Shown here: positions 62,853 to 64,000 of the stretch, piece after piece | Position numbering within the stretch: the stretch's first letter is position 1 | How the letters are laid out: every line of letters begins with the position of its first letter | Assembly: GCA_025594325.1 (NCBI GenBank) | Contig: JANHCV010000013.1 | Span: 1,240,001-1,304,000, forward strand | DNA from: Blastocladiella emersonii ATCC 22665 | Lineage: Eukaryota; Blastocladiomycota; Blastocladiomycetes; Blastocladiales; Blastocladiaceae | DNA: 64,000 nucleotides | Direction of reading: 5' to 3' | Notes under the pieces: generated by a model | The model's database searches: none | Told to the model about the DNA's origin: nothing | Seen by the model: only the letters and a program-made list of their open reading frames with translations | Translations under genes and position numbers: made by a program

Positions 62853-63255
62853 GGGCGAGGGCTTTGAGAGAGAGCCCGTCTTGCCGCTCGCGCCTACACA
62901 CGGTCACACCGCGTCAGGGCTCGTCGGGTCGGCAGGTCCGGGGCGAGCAAGCGGACCAGGAAACACGGTGCCCTTGACAGGGCTCTTGGCGGGGAACGCG
63001 CTAAAGTTCATGGTGTCGCGGAATGCATGTGCTTTCGGTTGTGTAGGTGGTGCGGTTGGTGGAGAGGAGAAGCGGTGAGGTGACGCGACGTGCGCGGCGG
63101 AACGCGTCGAGCAATCACGTTTTGTCTCACGACGCGTCTCGCACCGCGACTCCTCGCAACTGTCGAAACTGAGACGGGCAGTAACACAAACTGTAGCTGT
63201 ATGATGGAGGTGATATGGGAAGACACAAAAAGAGCTGTAGGGGTACAAGTTGGAC
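62853..63255. other. Intergenic region with a diverged composite motif
   Basis: Between two minus-strand genes. TCACGT at 63115 and CGACGCGTCTC at 63130-63140 resemble the composite motif with altered spacing, 263 bp upstream of the coiled-coil start. Confidence 0.45.
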
Positions 63256-64000
63256 CTACGCGGCGAGGAGGATCGCCGCGATCGCCGCAACGACCGCGAC
63301 GCCAAACGACGCGGCGGCGGACCGTGGCGCGGGCGACTTGCCGAGCCCGGACGCGCTGGTGTTCACGTCCGTGAGCCCTCCGGTCCCCGCCTTGACGGGG
63401 TCGACGACGCCCGTGGCGGTCGCGGGCGGGACCGTGGCGATGCCCGCGGGCTGGATGTAGTCGCAGCGGAGGTTGCAGTACTCGGAGTCGGGGATGCACC
63501 ATTTCGAGGTGCGCTTGTAGGGCGGGTTGAGGGGGACCGGGTACACCTTGTTGATGGCGTTGATGAGCGAGTCCTCGGGCGCGGGCAGGTCCTGGTTCGA
63601 GTTCCACAGCATGATGCCGCCGAGCCCCTGGTCAATGACCCACTTGGCCTTCTCGGCGACGGTCGCGGGCGAGTCGATGAACCACGACGCCGTGCCGTTG
63701 TTGAAGATGTTGATGCCGCGCTTCGTGTCCACGTACGACTTCCACTTGGCGTCCTTGCGGAACATGTTCATCAGGATGTTGTACGCCGTCGGCTCCGTCA
63801 TCTGCACCTTGTTGGCGCCGACGGGGATCCCGAACCCGGGGATCCCGTCGCGCGACTGCATCCGGTCCGTGAGACCCATCCACCCGTTGCCGTACAGCGG
63901 GATGCCGACCACTACGCGCACCGATCAAGTCAGCAAGCAGATCACTCGCTTTCCTCACCCAAAAAATGACGTACCGAGCTTCTCCTTGGCAAACCCGAGA
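63256..64000 (-). CDS. GH18 chitinase, GPI-anchored, 3' part only
   Basis: Secreted or wall-bound enzyme that hydrolyses chitin. The visible exons are 64000-63975 (GFAKEKL) and 63911-63256, joined over a 63-nt intron (GTACGT ... GTAG) to read KEKLVVGIPLYGNGW, the classical segment after the GH18 catalytic strand. The catalytic DxxDxDxE motif is beyond the window. Also present are PTAYNILMNMF, ASWFIDSPATVAEKAKWVIDQGLGGIMLWNSNQD (the barrel's last Trp block) and cysteines in WCIPDSEYCNLRCDY. The Ser/Thr-rich linker and the hydrophobic end ASFGVAVVAAIAAILLAA fit a GPI-attachment signal. Probable role in cell-wall remodelling. Confidence 0.9.

Noticed and set aside
60958-62867. Two long plus-strand frames (about 400-600 residues) opposite the coiled-coil gene
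   Set aside because: Ser/Ala/Arg-biased, no start context, exact antisense of a regular heptad protein.
1-64000. tRNA, rRNA or CRISPR features
   Set aside because: Reading for B-box-like GGTTCGAA and for regularly spaced repeats found none that could be folded or extended into such features.

Overview
The window looks like a gene-dense, GC-rich fungal nuclear contig, most plausibly from Blastocladiomycota (an Allomyces/Catenaria-like zoosporic fungus). That placement is an inference. It rests on degenerate ankyrin-like proteins with tryptophan-pair (DWW/EWW) repeats, a TTC36 homologue, a GPI-anchored GH18 chitinase and short introns of 52-71 nt. All 20 introns I could place have a GTNCG donor, usually GTACGY. 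No tRNA, rRNA or CRISPR was seen.

Region 1 (1-51 kb) is an accessory, paralogue-rich stretch. It opens with a two-gene PIF/Harbinger transposon (Myb/SANT-like partner plus DDE transposase). Three lineage-specific families follow, scattered on both strands. Family 1 has an F-box-like N-terminus and a C-terminal CP...WRD module; members lie at 3.1-6.2, 10.4-20.1, 20.6-25.4 and 41.8-45.9 kb. Family 2 is ankyrin-like, with members at 8.7, 26.6-31.1 and 40.3 kb. Family 3 carries a DUF4470-like domain, with members at 31.6, 46.2 and 49.7 kb. One intact or nearly intact member usually sits beside copies broken by single-base frameshifts, nonsense codons, internal deletions or insertions. Two further mobile elements interrupt family members: a CAAAG-rich element at about 10.6-14.2 kb, and a 3,323-bp element at 26,717-30,039 with 42-bp terminal inverted repeats (41/42 identical). 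Also here are a serine-protease (S8) fragment, a decayed amino-acid permease, a single-pass membrane protein and a metacaspase-like protein that has lost both catalytic residues.

A composite upstream element (TCACRTGA next to CGACGCGTC, an E-box-like half beside an MluI/MCB-like half) recurs at nearly fixed spacing before members of families 1 and 3. This suggests unrelated accessory families share a regulator.

Region 2 (52-64 kb) is conserved core with few lesions: a low-complexity protein with two beta-rich domains, the splicing factor SYF1, TTC36, two unrecognised coding genes (one a long coiled coil) and the 3' part of a GPI-anchored GH18 chitinase that runs off the window.

Caveat: many 'pseudogene' calls rest on one-base indels. 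Some could be assembly errors. Intron positions were read by eye and none is confirmed by transcripts.
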